Origin: Pantoea endophytica
GTDB taxonomy: Bacteria > Pseudomonadota > Gammaproteobacteria > Enterobacterales > Enterobacteriaceae
Assembly: GCF_002858935.1 (NCBI RefSeq)
Contig: NZ_PJRT01000005.1
Location: forward strand, 558,001 to 622,000
DNA length: 64,000 nucleotides
Reading direction: 5' to 3'
Shown: piece after piece, positions 25,668 to 35,149 of the stretch
Position numbering within the stretch: position 1 is the first letter of the stretch
How the letters are laid out: the number at the start of each line of letters is the position of its first letter
Notes under the pieces: model-generated
Databases searched by the model: none
What the model was told of the DNA's origin: nothing
The model's input: the letters and a program-made list of their open reading frames with translations, nothing else
Program-made: the position numbers and the translations under genes

Positions 25668-26735
25668 TTATAAACGCTTTTGCGAATCCGCATCAAACAG
25701 CATCGCGCGATCCGCATCAATGGTCACCGGCAGAATATCCCCCGCCTGTGCGCCAGAACGTTGCGTGGTGAACAGCATAATGTCGTGCCCCAACAGCGAT
25801 CCATGAATCAGCTCGGATAATCCCGTCGGCTCCACCAGCGACACTTCTAACGGCAGCGCATTCATCGCGCCCGCTTCAGCAATCGCCACGTTTTCGGGAC
25901 GGATACCGTAAACTACCGCTCGCCCAGCCTGATGCTGCGACCAATGCTGATTCAACGGCAGCTGTGCGCTATCGCCAATACGCACGCCCTGCGCGGTCAT
26001 CATGCCATTGATGAAGTTCATTGATGGCGAGCCAATAAAGCTGGCGACAAACTTGTTCGCCGGTGTGTCATACAGCTCGAGCGGCGTACCGACCTGCTGA
26101 ATCACACCGTTGTTCAGCACCACAATGCGATCCGCCAGCGTCATGGCTTCAACCTGATCGTGCGTCACGTACACAATGGTGTTGTTCATCTGCTGGTGCA
26201 GCTTCTTGATCTCGACGCGCATCTGACCGCGCAGCTGCGCATCCAGGTTCGACAGCGGTTCATCAAACAGAAACACCTGCGGCTGACGCACGATGGCGCG
26301 TCCCATGGCTACACGCTGCCGCTGACCGCCGGATAACTCTTTGGGTCGGCGATCAAGCAGATGCGTCAGGCTGAGAATTTCCGCCGCACGCCTCACCTTC
26401 TCTTCAATTTCCGCGCGCGGACGCTTCTGAATTTCCAGGCTGAAGCCCATATTGCGCGCCACCGTTAGATGCGGATAGAGCGCGTAGCTTTGAAACACCA
26501 TCGAGATATCGCGATCTTTGGGTGCCACATCGTTCATCAGCTGGTTGCCGATACGAATATCGCCGCCGGTCGCCAGCTCCAGTCCGGCGATGGTGCGCAG
26601 CAGCGTCGATTTGCCGCAGCCGGAAGGTCCCACCAGTACCACGAATTCGCCGTCTTTGATGGTGAGGTTAATATCGCGCAGCACCTCAACGTTGCCATAG
26701 CGCTTGTCGATCTGTTTGAGCGTGATTTCAGCCAT
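25668..26735 (-). CDS. Carbohydrate ABC transporter ATPase (UgpC/MsmK/MalK type)
   Basis: A 355-residue ATPase with Walker A GPSGCGKST (residues about 37-45), signature LSGGQRQRVAMGRA, Walker B VFLFDEPLSNLD and a C-terminal TOBE/OB regulatory domain (VYGIRPENVAIAE) as in MalK and UgpC. It ends a six-gene operon, three bases after the MalG-type permease. It powers import by the two adjacent permeases. Confidence 0.92.
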   Translation of the reverse strand: MAEITLKQIDKRYGNVEVLRDINLTIKDGEFVVLVGPSGCGKSTLLRTIAGLELATGGDIRIGNQLMNDVAPKDRDISMVFQSYALYPHLTVARNMGFSLEIQKRPRAEIEEKVRRAAEILSLTHLLDRRPKELSGGQRQRVAMGRAIVRQPQVFLFDEPLSNLDAQLRGQMRVEIKKLHQQMNNTIVYVTHDQVEAMTLADRIVVLNNGVIQQVGTPLELYDTPANKFVASFIGSPSMNFINGMMTAQGVRIGDSAQLPLNQHWSQHQAGRAVVYGIRPENVAIAEAGAMNALPLEVSLVEPTGLSELIHGSLLGHDIMLFTTQRSGAQAGDILPVTIDADRAMLFDADSQKRL

Positions 26736-26738
26736 GAT

Positions 26739-27563
26739 TTACCCCTTAACCGCACCGGCGGTGAGTCCCTGAACCAAATAGCGTTGAATAAAGGCGAAGA
26801 ACAGACAGGCCGGGATCAGCGCCAGCACCACCGCCGCCATCATCTCGCCCCAGGAAACGGCAAACTTCGACACGAAGCTGAGCAGCCCAACCGGGAAGGT
26901 CATCACTTCGTTTTTGTTGATCAGCATCAGCGAGAACAGCAGCTCGCTCCACGCTGCGGTAAACACAAAACCCAATGTGGCCGCCATGCCCGGCAAGGTC
27001 AGCGGCACCAGCACGCGATACAGCGCCTGAAAACGCGTGCAGCCTTCCAGCATCGCCGACTCCTCCAGATCTTTGGGAATCGCATCAAAGAAGGATTGCA
27101 TCAGAAAGGTGGCAAACGGCACGTTGAACGCGGTGTAGATCAGAATCAGCCCCAGCAAGCTGTTGGTCAGGCCCAGCGGCGCCATCACCTTGTAAATCGG
27201 CGCGATGATCATCACCAGCGGAAACATCTGCGTGAACAGCAGCAGTCCGGCGATCAGCACTTTGCCGCGGAACTGGAAGCGCGAAAAGGCATAGCCGGCC
27301 GCAGCGGCAATCAGCGTGGTAAGAAACGCGGTGCTAAACGAGACAATCAGGCTGTTGGTAAAAAAGGTCGGGAAATCACTGTCGGTCAGCACTTTTTTGA
27401 AATGACCAAAGGTCACGCCGCTCGGCAATAACCTTACGCCCTGACTAAACAGCAGTTGGTCCGGCGTCAGCGAGATTTTGATGATCCAATACAGCGGAAA
27501 CAGCGCGAACAGCAGATACGCCGCAATACTCAGGCGATGGCCAATCAGCGGTAAGAGTCGCAT
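26739..27563 (-). CDS. Carbohydrate ABC transporter permease (MalG/UgpE type)
   Basis: A 274-residue permease with six hydrophobic segments and the EAA loop that docks to the ATPase (EESAMLEGCTRFQALYRVLVP near residue 180, shown in part as EGCTRFQALY). It lies nine bases after the MalF-type gene. Together the two form the channel of a CUT1-class importer. Confidence 0.9.
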   Translation of the reverse strand: MRLLPLIGHRLSIAAYLLFALFPLYWIIKISLTPDQLLFSQGVRLLPSGVTFGHFKKVLTDSDFPTFFTNSLIVSFSTAFLTTLIAAAAGYAFSRFQFRGKVLIAGLLLFTQMFPLVMIIAPIYKVMAPLGLTNSLLGLILIYTAFNVPFATFLMQSFFDAIPKDLEESAMLEGCTRFQALYRVLVPLTLPGMAATLGFVFTAAWSELLFSLMLINKNEVMTFPVGLLSFVSKFAVSWGEMMAAVVLALIPACLFFAFIQRYLVQGLTAGAVKG

Positions 27564-27572
27564 CGTCGCCTC

Positions 27573-28499
27573 CTATTTCAGCAGCTGATGACGGATGCGC
27601 AGCAACACCAGCGCATAACAGGTCATCAGCAGTAACAGAAACACCGCCATCGCTGAGGCATAGCCAAAGTCGAGCTTGCGATAGGCGGTGGTGAAGATGT
27701 AGCTGGAGAGAATCGAGGTCGATCCCGCCGGACCGCCATCGGTCATCACCACAATGAGGTCGGCAAAATTGGCGATCCAGATGGTGCGCAGCATCACGGT
27801 GATGGCGATCATCGGTGCCAGAAACGGCAGCGTGACGCGACGAAACTGCTGCCAGCCGCTGGCACCGTCAATCGAGGCCGCTTCGTACAGGTCTTTGGGG
27901 ATCGACTGCAGCGCCGCCAGCAGCGTGATGGCAAAGAATGGAATGCCAAACCAGACGTTGGCGATCACCGGTCCCCACATTGCCAGCTGCGGATCGGACA
28001 GGATGTTGTACGGCTCACTCAGCACGCCCAAATCGCTCAGCCACTGCGGCAGCGGCCCGACGACCGGATTGAACAACCATGACCAGGTCAAGCCAGAGAG
28101 AAATGCCGGTACCGCCCACGGCAAGAACACCAGCGCCTGCACCCAACGGCGAAAACGGAACTCGCGATTGAGCAGCAGCGCCAGCGCCAAACCGAAAAAG
28201 AACTGTAGCAGCAGCGAGCTGAGCGTCCAGTTCAGCGTGTGGCCCAGCGCTTTGAAAAAGCGCCGGTCATCAAACATCTCGCTGAAGTTATCCCAGCCGA
28301 CCCAACCGGCCTCCAGCGGATTCAGCAGGTTAATGCTCTGAAACGCGTAGGAGATGCCGATCGCCATCGGCACAAAGATGAACAAAGCGATCAGCAACAG
28401 GCCAGGCGAGAGATACCACCACGGCTCAGCCAGCCGACTCCAGCGGAGGCGGCGGCGCGCCGGACTGTTGGGCAGAGAAGCATCAAGCATCATAATCAC
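27573..28499 (-). CDS. Carbohydrate ABC transporter permease (MalF/UgpA type)
   Basis: A 308-residue permease with a positively charged N-terminus (ARRRLRWSRL), six hydrophobic segments and the EAA loop (EAASIDGASGWQQFRRVTLP). Its length lacks the large periplasmic insert of MalF, as in UgpA-like permeases. It starts 18 bases after the binding-protein gene. Confidence 0.9.
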   Translation of the reverse strand: MIMMLDASLPNSPARRRLRWSRLAEPWWYLSPGLLLIALFIFVPMAIGISYAFQSINLLNPLEAGWVGWDNFSEMFDDRRFFKALGHTLNWTLSSLLLQFFFGLALALLLNREFRFRRWVQALVFLPWAVPAFLSGLTWSWLFNPVVGPLPQWLSDLGVLSEPYNILSDPQLAMWGPVIANVWFGIPFFAITLLAALQSIPKDLYEAASIDGASGWQQFRRVTLPFLAPMIAITVMLRTIWIANFADLIVVMTDGGPAGSTSILSSYIFTTAYRKLDFGYASAMAVFLLLLMTCYALVLLRIRHQLLK

Positions 28500-28517
28500 A
28501 CTCCGCGTGGTTAAAGG

Positions 28518-29789
28518 TTACTGCGTAGCAAGCCAGGCTTTCTGCTCTTTGCTGAGATAGTTCGCCCAATCTTTCACCATGCTTTCGGTATCGTTCTCAC
28601 CCAGCAAGGTTTCCTGGCTGCTCTCTTTCACAATCACCGAGTTGAAATAGCCCCAGCCTTTGAGATGGGTTGGCATGGTGAGTGGCACATAGTTAGGATC
28701 GTTCAGCTCTTTGAACCAGCCGGCGAACTGCGGCGTTTGGTAAAACGGGTCTTGCTCGGCACCTTTGTAAATCGGCAGCGTGCCGACGAATTTTGACCAT
28801 GCGAGGTTGTTGGTTTTGTCACTGAGGAAGGTAATCAGCGGCCAGGCGAGATCCTTCTGTTTACCCTGCTTGAACATCGACCAGCCGGTATAGCCAATGG
28901 TCGGGAAAGCTTTGCCTGACGGGCCAACCGGCATCGGAGCCACAGCGAAATCATCGGCCGCCATGCTGTTTTTAATGGCGATCAGCGCGTCGGGATCCTG
29001 ATCGAGCATTGCGCATTTACCTGAATAGAAGCCCGAAACGATCTCATTGAAGCCCCAGTTAACGCTGTCTTTCGAGGCGCCACCCTTTTGATACATATCC
29101 ACCAGCAGCTGCGCGCCTTTCATCGCACCCGGCTCGGTCAGCGTACTGTTACCTTGTTTATCGAAGAACTCCGGTGAACCGTTCATCGCCGCCATAAACA
29201 TCATCCAGGCGTTGGTGCCGCCCACGCCACCACGCATGCAGTAGCCGCTGATGCCATTCCCCAATTTGCTGATGCGCTGGGCATCGCTGGCGAATTGCTC
29301 CATGGTTTTGGGCGGTTCGCTTAATCCTGCCTGCTGGAACAGCTTTTTATTCCAGAACAGCGCGCGCAGATAAAAGCCGTACGGCACCATGGTGGCTTTG
29401 CCGTTGGCGGCGCGCGCCATGGCCAGCGTTTTATCGGTGAGCTGTGGCGTGGCATCCCAGCTTTTCAGGCGCGGCTCGAGGTCTTCCAGCATATTGTTAC
29501 TGGCATACAATCCTTGCCAGGTATCCGGCATCTCCACCACATCCGGCACCTGACCGCTCTGCAGCATGGTGCCGAGCTTTTCAAACGCCTGGCCCCACGG
29601 CAGAGAAATCAGTTCAATCTCCGTGCCGGGATGCTGGGTTTTATACTCATCGAGCATTTTTTGCAGCAGCGCGGTGCGCGGCGGGCTGGTAATCACTTCC
29701 ACTACGGTAAGCTTGGCGGCGAGGCTGCTCATCGCTGCACTCAAACCCACGGCTAACACTAATGCTTTCACGGCAAAACGTTGCGTCAT
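28518..29789 (-). CDS. Extracellular solute-binding protein, family 1 (sugar type)
   Basis: A 423-residue periplasmic protein: signal peptide MTQRFAVKALVLAVGLSAAM ending SSLA, then LTVVEVITSPPRTALLQKML and the typical LPWGQAFEKLGTMLQSG region. The longest frame starts at 29855, but GGAGAAAAG precedes the ATG at 29789 and places the signal peptide correctly. It follows the PLP-enzyme gene by 20 bases. Family 1 proteins bind oligosaccharides, glycerol-phosphate compounds or sugar conjugates; the partner enzyme hints at a sulfur- or amine-containing ligand. Confidence 0.88.
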   Translation of the reverse strand: MTQRFAVKALVLAVGLSAAMSSLAAKLTVVEVITSPPRTALLQKMLDEYKTQHPGTEIELISLPWGQAFEKLGTMLQSGQVPDVVEMPDTWQGLYASNNMLEDLEPRLKSWDATPQLTDKTLAMARAANGKATMVPYGFYLRALFWNKKLFQQAGLSEPPKTMEQFASDAQRISKLGNGISGYCMRGGVGGTNAWMMFMAAMNGSPEFFDKQGNSTLTEPGAMKGAQLLVDMYQKGGASKDSVNWGFNEIVSGFYSGKCAMLDQDPDALIAIKNSMAADDFAVAPMPVGPSGKAFPTIGYTGWSMFKQGKQKDLAWPLITFLSDKTNNLAWSKFVGTLPIYKGAEQDPFYQTPQFAGWFKELNDPNYVPLTMPTHLKGWGYFNSVIVKESSQETLLGENDTESMVKDWANYLSKEQKAWLATQ

Positions 29790-29809
29790 GACTTTTCTCC
29801 AGTGAGTGA

Positions 29810-30976
29810 TTACGCGCGATTCGCGCTGGCAAGGGCTTGCTGCAAATCGGCCCACAAATCGTTGGTCTCTTCAAGGCCGACCGAGATGCGGATCAGCCGT
29901 GGCGAGACGCCGAAATCCACCGCCGAGTTAAATTCACTGGCCTGGTTGATCACCGAAATCGCCGGCATCACCAGACTCTCAAATCCGCCCCAGCTCACGC
30001 CCATGTGGAACAGCTCTAGCGCGTTACACAGCTGTGGAATATCCACCTGCTCCGCCACTTCAAAGGCAAACAGACCGCTGTAGCCGCGCAAGGTGGACCA
30101 CGACTGCGGTTTCAGCCCCGGATGGCAGACGTCGGTCACTAGCGGATGCTCCGCCAGTTTCTCAGCAATAGTCAGCGCGCTCTGGTGGTGGTGTTTCATG
30201 CGCAGCGGCAGCGTGCGCAGGCCGCGCATCAGCAGTGACGCTTCATGCGCCGAAAGTTTGCCGCCGAGGTAAGGACTGATGTGACGCGTAATGTTGTTGA
30301 TGTGCTGCTGGCTGGCGATCACCAGACCAGCCACCACATCGCTGTGGCCGCTGATATATTTCGACGCCGAGTGCACCACGATATCGATGCCGCACAGCAG
30401 CGGCTGCTGGAAAATCGGTGAAGCCCAGCTGTTATCGATCATGCTGACCACGCCCGCTTCGCGCGCCATCGCGCCGAGCTGATTCAGATTCTGTTCACTC
30501 ATCACCCAGCTTGAGGGACTTTCCAGATACAGCAGGCTGGCATCCGATAAGGCCGCACCAATTGCAGCTTCGTCATCGCCATCGACAAACTCGGTGACGA
30601 TGCCAAAGCGCTGACAGAAGCCACGCAGAAAGCGATAGGTATCGGGATAAACGTGATTAACGCACACCACTTTTTTACCCGGCGCCACCACGCTGAGAAT
30701 CGCATTGCTGATCGCCGCCATGCCGCTGCCAAAAGCCAGACAGGCTTCGCCGCCCTCCAGCGCCGCCATCTTGTCCTGCAGCGCTTTTACCGTCGGGTTA
30801 TCGACGCGCGAATAGAGCGGCTGATCGCTCTCGCCGCGAAAGCGCGCGATCATGCTGTCGTAATCACTGAAGGTGAACAGCGAAGACTGGTAAATCGGCG
30901 TAGTGACCGCGCCCATTTCATGGCGTTGATCGTGAGTGAGCAGCGTTTGTTGCGAAATCAACTTATCGTTTGGCAT
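29810..30976 (-). CDS. Cys/Met-metabolism PLP enzyme (cystathionine gamma-synthase/beta-lyase family)
   Basis: A 388-residue fold-type I PLP enzyme. The PLP lysine is K206 in HSASKYISGHSD, the phosphate-binding loop is GSGMAAIS (83-90), and the substrate-side YSRVDNPT lies at 55-62. Members cleave or make C-S bonds in cystathionine, cysteine or methionine derivatives. The gene starts 14 bases inside the GntR gene and precedes a sugar-type importer, which is an unusual partner. I infer that the imported solute is a conjugate with a cysteine- or homocysteine-like part. A standard MetC role cannot be excluded. Confidence 0.87.
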   Translation of the reverse strand: MPNDKLISQQTLLTHDQRHEMGAVTTPIYQSSLFTFSDYDSMIARFRGESDQPLYSRVDNPTVKALQDKMAALEGGEACLAFGSGMAAISNAILSVVAPGKKVVCVNHVYPDTYRFLRGFCQRFGIVTEFVDGDDEAAIGAALSDASLLYLESPSSWVMSEQNLNQLGAMAREAGVVSMIDNSWASPIFQQPLLCGIDIVVHSASKYISGHSDVVAGLVIASQQHINNITRHISPYLGGKLSAHEASLLMRGLRTLPLRMKHHHQSALTIAEKLAEHPLVTDVCHPGLKPQSWSTLRGYSGLFAFEVAEQVDIPQLCNALELFHMGVSWGGFESLVMPAISVINQASEFNSAVDFGVSPRLIRISVGLEETNDLWADLQQALASANRA

Positions 30977-31673
30977 TCATTACATCCTTCATGTCGCGTT
31001 CGGTGATATCGAGAATTTGATGGCAGATCGCGCGCGATGCCGTGCAATCGCGCTGGCGGATAGCGTTTAAGAGTTCACGGTGCAGCGGGAAAGAGTCTGA
31101 AAACAGCGCCTGTTCCGGCGGTGATTCGAAAAATGCATGAAATGAGTCGTAAATGCCGTTGAGCATTTGTAGCAGCAATGGATTTCCGGCAGCCCGATAG
31201 ATACTGGCGTGAAATGCCCAGTCTTCCGCACCGGCAGAACCGATCGCCAGATGCACTTTTTCCATCTCATTTAGACGTTGCTCGATTTCGATCAGATCGG
31301 CAGCCGAGGCACGTTGAGCCGCCAACGCGCAGGATTCCGACTCGATAATGCGGCGCACTTCCAGCGCGTACAGCATGTTGGCCGAATCGTTTTTAAAGCG
31401 CAGCGATAAGAAGCTGTCGTTGACGCCCACTTCCGCCTGCAAAAAAGTCCCGCTGCCCTTTTTACGCAAGATAATGCCTAGCGCTTCCCAGCGTTTGAGT
31501 GCTTCACGCACCGTATTGCGGCTGACGCCAAGCTTCTCCGCCAGCACGCGTTCCGGCGGCAAGCGGCTGCCGGGCTGCGCACCCGACTGCGCCATATAGC
31601 GCGTTAGCGCATCGAGAATCAGCGTATCGCTGCGCGGCGTGGAAATAGGATGAAGCTCAGCCGGTATCTGCAT
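30963..31673 (-). CDS. GntR-family regulator, FadR/FCD type
   Basis: A 236-residue protein with an N-terminal winged helix (LPPERVLAEKLGVSRNTVRE near residue 40) and an all-helical FCD ligand domain with metal-binding His/Asp positions (EDWAFHASIYRAAGN, and HREL). It is the first gene of the operon with the PLP enzyme and ABC importer, so it is likely autoregulated and controls the whole unit. A candidate operator lies immediately upstream. Confidence 0.9.
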   Translation of the reverse strand: MQIPAELHPISTPRSDTLILDALTRYMAQSGAQPGSRLPPERVLAEKLGVSRNTVREALKRWEALGIILRKKGSGTFLQAEVGVNDSFLSLRFKNDSANMLYALEVRRIIESESCALAAQRASAADLIEIEQRLNEMEKVHLAIGSAGAEDWAFHASIYRAAGNPLLLQMLNGIYDSFHAFFESPPEQALFSDSFPLHRELLNAIRQRDCTASRAICHQILDITERDMKDVMNAKR

Positions 31674-31685
31674 GGCAATGCCTTA

Positions 31686-31708
31686 ATTGGTCCAACATCT
31701 CTACCAAT
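31686..31708. promoter_or_regulatory. Candidate GntR operator
   Basis: ATTGGT (31686-31691) and ACCAAT (31703-31708) form a dyad with an 11-base centre, 13 bases before the gntR-like start. Position and symmetry fit an FCD-GntR operator. The rest of the gap to 31887 shows nothing recognisable. Confidence 0.5.
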
Positions 31709-31887
31709 CGTATAGCAACGCGCGTGCCAGATTATTAATGCGCTGAATTAAATGAATTTTGTGCGGGGTAATAAGTGGACATTATGCGTTTTGCTGGTGC
31801 AAATCGAGGGGATCTGCACCAGTTGGGTACGTGGCAAGGGTGTTGATCATCTTGGGAGGGATTAAGCCGCGAGCAACTGACACGCTT

Positions 31888-32352
31888 TTATTTATTTAAA
31901 ACCTGCCAGTGTTTATAGACGTCGAGCGCCTGCGGTCGAGGCTGATATTGCATCGGCAAGCGACGTTGTTCAATTGGCTTGCTGTATTCAGCGTAAAAGG
32001 TGTCCAGTTCAAAGTATTTACGATCGTCACGGTAATACGTCGAGTATTCTTCGCGTTTGGTGATGTATATCACCTGCTTTGGACTGCAATAATAGAGTGC
32101 CCCCAGACACATTGGACAAGGGCTGGCAAGAATGTAAATGTCGCAGTCGGTGAGGTTTTCGCTGCCTGATTCACGGCAGGCTTCGCGGATGGCCAGTATT
32201 TCAGCGTGAGCCGTGGGATCATTCGTCTGTGCGACCTGGTTTGCGCTCTCAGCGATTACCTTGCCATCGCGAACAATGACTGTTGCAAATGGGCGACCGC
32301 CCTCTTCAACGTTTTTCATTGCTAAATCAATCGTGCGTTGTACAAAATCCAT
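31888..32352 (-). CDS. Nucleoside/guanine deaminase of the cytidine deaminase fold
   Basis: A 154-residue zinc deaminase: HAE at 49-51 and PCPMC at 78-82 give the His and two Cys zinc ligands plus the catalytic Glu. The C-terminal tail (RRLPMQYQPRPQALDVYKHW) and overall length resemble the GuaD/TadA-like guanine deaminases. AGGA lies four bases before the ATG at 32352, which is preferred to the longer frame from 32388. It probably deaminates guanine or a related base and stands alone. Confidence 0.85.
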   Translation of the reverse strand: MDFVQRTIDLAMKNVEEGGRPFATVIVRDGKVIAESANQVAQTNDPTAHAEILAIREACRESGSENLTDCDIYILASPCPMCLGALYYCSPKQVIYITKREEYSTYYRDDRKYFELDTFYAEYSKPIEQRRLPMQYQPRPQALDVYKHWQVLNK

Positions 32353-32562
32353 TCGTTCCTCGCTTGTATACATAATTAACCATGACATGTTGAGCCTGGT
32401 TCAGTTTTGTATAATGCGAAAGCGATGAGCAGGCTAAACGTATACGATTTAACCGTTGAATGAGTAAAATTTTATTTCTGATGGCGGTGATGGGCAGCAC
32501 CGCCTTTAGAAGAGTAATAATCTTAATCGCAAGCTCGCATTTTTAAGACTTATTACCAAGGA

Positions 32563-32904
32563 CTACCATTGATGAGGGTTACGCAAAAATTCTGCCTGGC
32601 TCGGCAAAATTTCAAGATCCCGTTTTCTACAAAAAACCTGCGACGGCATATTTCCTGTTAACGGCGCAATGTCACGCAGTTTCATTTCACGGTTAACTTT
32701 AGGTAACCACTCTTCGAACTGTTTCGCGTAGGAATCCGCTAAATTTTTATCATGGGTGCGCCCGACAAAAAGCTTACTTTTAGCGAGACGGGAAATGTCC
32801 GTCGCATATATTTCGTAAAGATCGCCGCACTGTACAATTTCAATTGCGGTGAAATGCATATTGGGCCAGAAACTCACTTTTGCTGAAAAATTGCTGTAAT
32901 TCAT
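32563..32904 (-). CDS. Hypothetical protein, 113 residues
   Basis: No family is recognised. The protein is soluble, has mixed alpha/beta character with several aromatic residues near the start (MNYSNFSAKVSFWPNMHF) and a basic, Pro-containing tail. It lies in an AT-richer stretch with other small genes (deaminase on one side, AriR-like gene on the other), each apparently independent. Confidence 0.55.
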   Translation of the reverse strand: MNYSNFSAKVSFWPNMHFTAIEIVQCGDLYEIYATDISRLAKSKLFVGRTHDKNLADSYAKQFEEWLPKVNREMKLRDIAPLTGNMPSQVFCRKRDLEILPSQAEFLRNPHQW

Positions 32905-33062
32905 AAAATATCACTTATTGTTGGATTTATCTGTGTGCCAGATTATTCTGGTCGGGCCAGTAATTATAACGCCATTCTCATGGCCTGATACTGTCAGATA
33001 AATCCTGAACTTTTAAAATTGAATCAGTTTAAAACCCACGTTCTTAATTATGGGAGATTATC

Positions 33063-33323
33063 TTAACTGAAAAAGCCGTCATCATCCGGCGTCTTTCCTA
33101 CCACGATTTGCAGCGTATTCCGCAGGCAATCCTGGAAAATCACATCATTGGTGCTCTCAAGCTCTGCCAGCAGATAGGCAATAATGCTCTTATTGGTAAC
33201 AGTTTTTTTGTCTTTTATGATAGCGGTGATAATTGAACCCAATATTTCGGCCTCAGATTTCAGTTTTACAGAACCACAATTGAAATAGGCGATAAAATCG
33301 GTACTGATATTCATTTTTTGCAT
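33063..33323 (-). CDS. AriR/YmgB-family small connector protein
   Basis: An 86-residue protein that fits the YmgB/AriR family better than the two at 24095-24574: SEAEILGSIITAIIKDKKTV, then NKSIIAYLLAELEST and DCLRNTLQIVV, giving the three-helix pattern. In E. coli such proteins are made under Rcs control and affect biofilm and stress. It has its own promoter region in AT-rich DNA. Confidence 0.72.
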   Translation of the reverse strand: MQKMNISTDFIAYFNCGSVKLKSEAEILGSIITAIIKDKKTVTNKSIIAYLLAELESTNDVIFQDCLRNTLQIVVGKTPDDDGFFS

Positions 33324-33765
33324 GCGTTTCCCCTGGCGACGTTAGTGCCAGCACTTTATGGAGTAATAAAAAATTAATGGAATAGTCTGAAAAATGAGAT
33401 CGCAAATGATCTCGTTAAGCTGATTGAATTTAATAAAAGGGGAATATTGTTAATTTTAGAGAAAATGTCTATCAAGAGAGCCTGCTGACGTTTACATTGA
33501 GTAGCGTGGGTTTCGGGGTGAAAGAAGTTATGTCACCACTTGATCACAAAAATATACAAACACGTAATAAGAGTACAGAAGTTTCTTTTAATAAAACCGC
33601 TGTTATTTTAAGCAATTGGAATAAAATCAGCGATAACAGTCAGTTGAGTGATAGTTAGAGTCCAAAGAGAATTGTAAATTAGTCCTGTTAGGTGATTAAT
33701 GCGCATTGTTGTTTATCGGTTTACAGATTGCAGAAGCGCACATTGATGCGCTTCTGCCCCTATGT
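33324..33765. other. AT-rich intergenic region with two inverted repeats
   Basis: No gene is seen in 442 bases. A small dyad GAGATC (33396-33401) and GATCTC (33408-33413) lies near the AriR-like promoter. At the right end a perfect 11-base palindrome GCAGAAGCGCA (33730-33740) / TGCGCTTCTGC (33747-33757) lies nine bases past the EIIC stop; it could end the PTS operon transcript, but no U-tract follows. Confidence 0.5.
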
Positions 33766-35118
33766 TCAAGGCGTTACCGCTTCGCCGCTCACCACTTTTG
33801 CTTGCTGCAGGCTGGCCTCTTCCTCGCGGAACTTCAGACGATCCCAGACCCGGAAGAACGGATAGTAAATCACCAGCGAAATTGTCAGATTCACCACCTG
33901 CAAAACGGTGCCGGAAATATGCCCGCCGGTGGCCAGATAGCCGCTGACAAAAATCGGTGTGGTAAACGGCAGCGCAATCCCCGCCGGAGGCGCCACCAAA
34001 CCGGTGCTCATCGCCGCCCACGACACAATCACCAGCACCACCGGCGTCAGGATAAAGGGCAGGAACAGATACGGGTTCATCACCAGCGGAATGCCAAACA
34101 CTAATGGCTCACTGATGTTAAACAGCGCCGCCGGCGCAGCAATTTTACCGAGCTGTTTCATCTGGCGACTGCGTGAACGAATCAGCATGAAAATCACCAA
34201 TCCCAGTAGCGCGCCGGTGCCGCCCGGTGCAATCCACAAATCATAAAACTGCTGGGTAAAGATGTGCGGGATGGGTTGGTTGTGCTGAAACGCCTCGAGG
34301 TTTTCACTCATATTCGACAGCCAAACCGGCTGAATAAACACCAGCACAATCGCATCACCGTGTAGCCCGAGCGTCCAGAGAATCCCAATCAGCAGCACCG
34401 AGAAAATCATGCCAGGCAAGGTGCCGCCCACGTGATGCATCGGCAAACCAATTACAGTAGCAATCAGGTTATTGATATCGCCGAACGGCGACGCTTCCAC
34501 CGCCAGACGAATTACCAACACCACCGCCAGCACGCAAAAACCGGGCACCAGCGCGAGGAAGGATTTTGCCACCGCAGGCGGCACGCCCTCCGGCATCTTG
34601 ATCACCAGATTACGGTTGTGCACAAAGCGGTAAATCTCGGTCGATAGCAGCGCAACCACGATAGCCACAAACAAACCCTGGCTGCCAATCAGTGAAATCG
34701 GCAACACGCCGGTGACCAACTGCGTCGGCGCGCCTTCCACCGGAGTAAACAGCGTCTGCTGCGGAATGGTCATCACAAATGCCACTAACGCCATCGCGCC
34801 GCTGGTGAGCGGATCAAGCGTGCGATACTTCTCCGCCAGGCGGTAAGCGATGCCGAAGCTGGAGATCAGCGCCATGATGTCGTAGGTCGCGCGCACCGGA
34901 TAAAGCAGTTTGTTGCGCCACGTCTCGCCAAACAGATCCGCCATTAAATGGCCCCACGCCGGAATCGGCAGATAGGCAAAGATCAGGAAGAAGCTGCCAA
35001 TCAGCATAAACGGCATGTTGAGAATGATGCCGTCGCGCACGGAGAGCACATGCTTCTGACCGGCGATTTTCAGTGCGACGGGCAAGACATAACGGTCTAT
35101 AAAAGTACGGTTAGACAT
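33766..35118 (-). CDS. PTS EIIC permease, cellobiose/lactose (Lac) family
   Basis: A 450-residue membrane protein with about ten hydrophobic segments and the EIIC-Cel signatures: LSVRDGIILNMPFMLIGSFF near residue 25 and the sugar-binding loop with FNISEPLVFGIPLVMNP near residue 345. It is the last gene of the PTS operon, 31 bases after the GH4 gene. It imports a beta-glucoside or diglucoside and phosphorylates it with EIIB. Confidence 0.9.
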   Translation of the reverse strand: MSNRTFIDRYVLPVALKIAGQKHVLSVRDGIILNMPFMLIGSFFLIFAYLPIPAWGHLMADLFGETWRNKLLYPVRATYDIMALISSFGIAYRLAEKYRTLDPLTSGAMALVAFVMTIPQQTLFTPVEGAPTQLVTGVLPISLIGSQGLFVAIVVALLSTEIYRFVHNRNLVIKMPEGVPPAVAKSFLALVPGFCVLAVVLVIRLAVEASPFGDINNLIATVIGLPMHHVGGTLPGMIFSVLLIGILWTLGLHGDAIVLVFIQPVWLSNMSENLEAFQHNQPIPHIFTQQFYDLWIAPGGTGALLGLVIFMLIRSRSRQMKQLGKIAAPAALFNISEPLVFGIPLVMNPYLFLPFILTPVVLVIVSWAAMSTGLVAPPAGIALPFTTPIFVSGYLATGGHISGTVLQVVNLTISLVIYYPFFRVWDRLKFREEEASLQQAKVVSGEAVTP

Positions 35119-35149
35119 AGGTGTTCCTCTGGCTCAGTGGCGCAACGGA

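Noticed and set aside
26469..27431. Long 320-codon plus-strand frame across the ABC permease and ATPase genes
   Set aside because: It runs antisense to two clear transporter genes and has the His/Gln/Arg-rich make-up typical of antisense frames in GC-rich DNA.
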